From: Pirellulales bacterium
GTDB taxonomy: Bacteria > Planctomycetota > Planctomycetia > Pirellulales > JALHPA01
Direction of reading: 5' to 3'
Length of the DNA stretch: 6,153 bases
Assembly: GCA_022842745.1 (NCBI GenBank)
Contig: JALHPA010000184.1
Span: 1 to 6,153, forward strand
The number at the start of each line of letters is the position of its first letter. Position 1 is the stretch's first letter. A program made the translations under genes and the position numbers. The notes beneath the pieces were generated by a model. That model was not told the origin of the DNA, did no database searches, and saw nothing but the letters and a program-made list of their open reading frames with translations. Below, piece after piece: positions 6,106 to 6,153 of the stretch.

Positions 6106-6153
6106 AACGCCCCGGCAACGGATACGGCGCATTCCAGTTGCAAAAGCTCTCGC

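Noticed and set aside
5980..6132. N-terminal extension of iaaA to an ATG at 6132
   Set aside because: The extra 51 residues have no family counterpart and no signal peptide. The ATG at 5979 has a good ribosome site and gives the normal family length.

Overview
The window looks like a piece of a planctomycete (phylum Planctomycetota) chromosome. It is GC-rich and carries the exported protein families typical of that phylum: a DUF1549/DUF1553 protein (Pfam names PSCyt2/PSD1), a DUF1501 protein, and a secreted protein with HEAT-like helices and long disordered tails. A cytoplasmic isoaspartyl peptidase/L-asparaginase follows at the right. I see no mobile element, CRISPR array, tRNA or rRNA. No lineage below the phylum can be named from this sequence alone.

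Layout, left to right. Positions 1-470 (minus) hold the N-terminal 156 codons of a DUF1501 protein that runs off the left edge. Positions 471-663 are intergenic, with a candidate promoter for that gene and a perfect 7-bp hairpin with a TTCG loop. Positions 664-2148 (minus) encode the 494-residue HEAT-like secreted protein. Positions 2149-2499 are a divergent intergenic region with candidate promoters on both strands. Positions 2500-4902 (plus) encode the 800-residue DUF1549/DUF1553 protein. The 84-bp gap at 4903-4986 separates two convergent genes. Positions 4987-5979 (minus) encode the 330-residue isoaspartyl peptidase, and 5980-6153 is its leader and promoter region.

How the genes may work together. 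DUF1549/DUF1553 and DUF1501 proteins are widely paired in planctomycetes, usually as same-strand neighbours, and both are exported. Their biochemical role is not established. Here the two are on opposite strands, separated by the HEAT-like gene. The three could still be one functional set around the divergent promoter region at 2149-2499, but this is inference. The isoaspartyl peptidase is a housekeeping enzyme of peptide turnover and has no obvious link to the others.

I did not find a clearly new biological system. The points most worth a second look are the split arrangement of the DUF1549/DUF1501 pair, the Ser/Thr/Ala/Pro-rich insert near the end of the DUF1553 domain, and the architecture of the HEAT-like protein.
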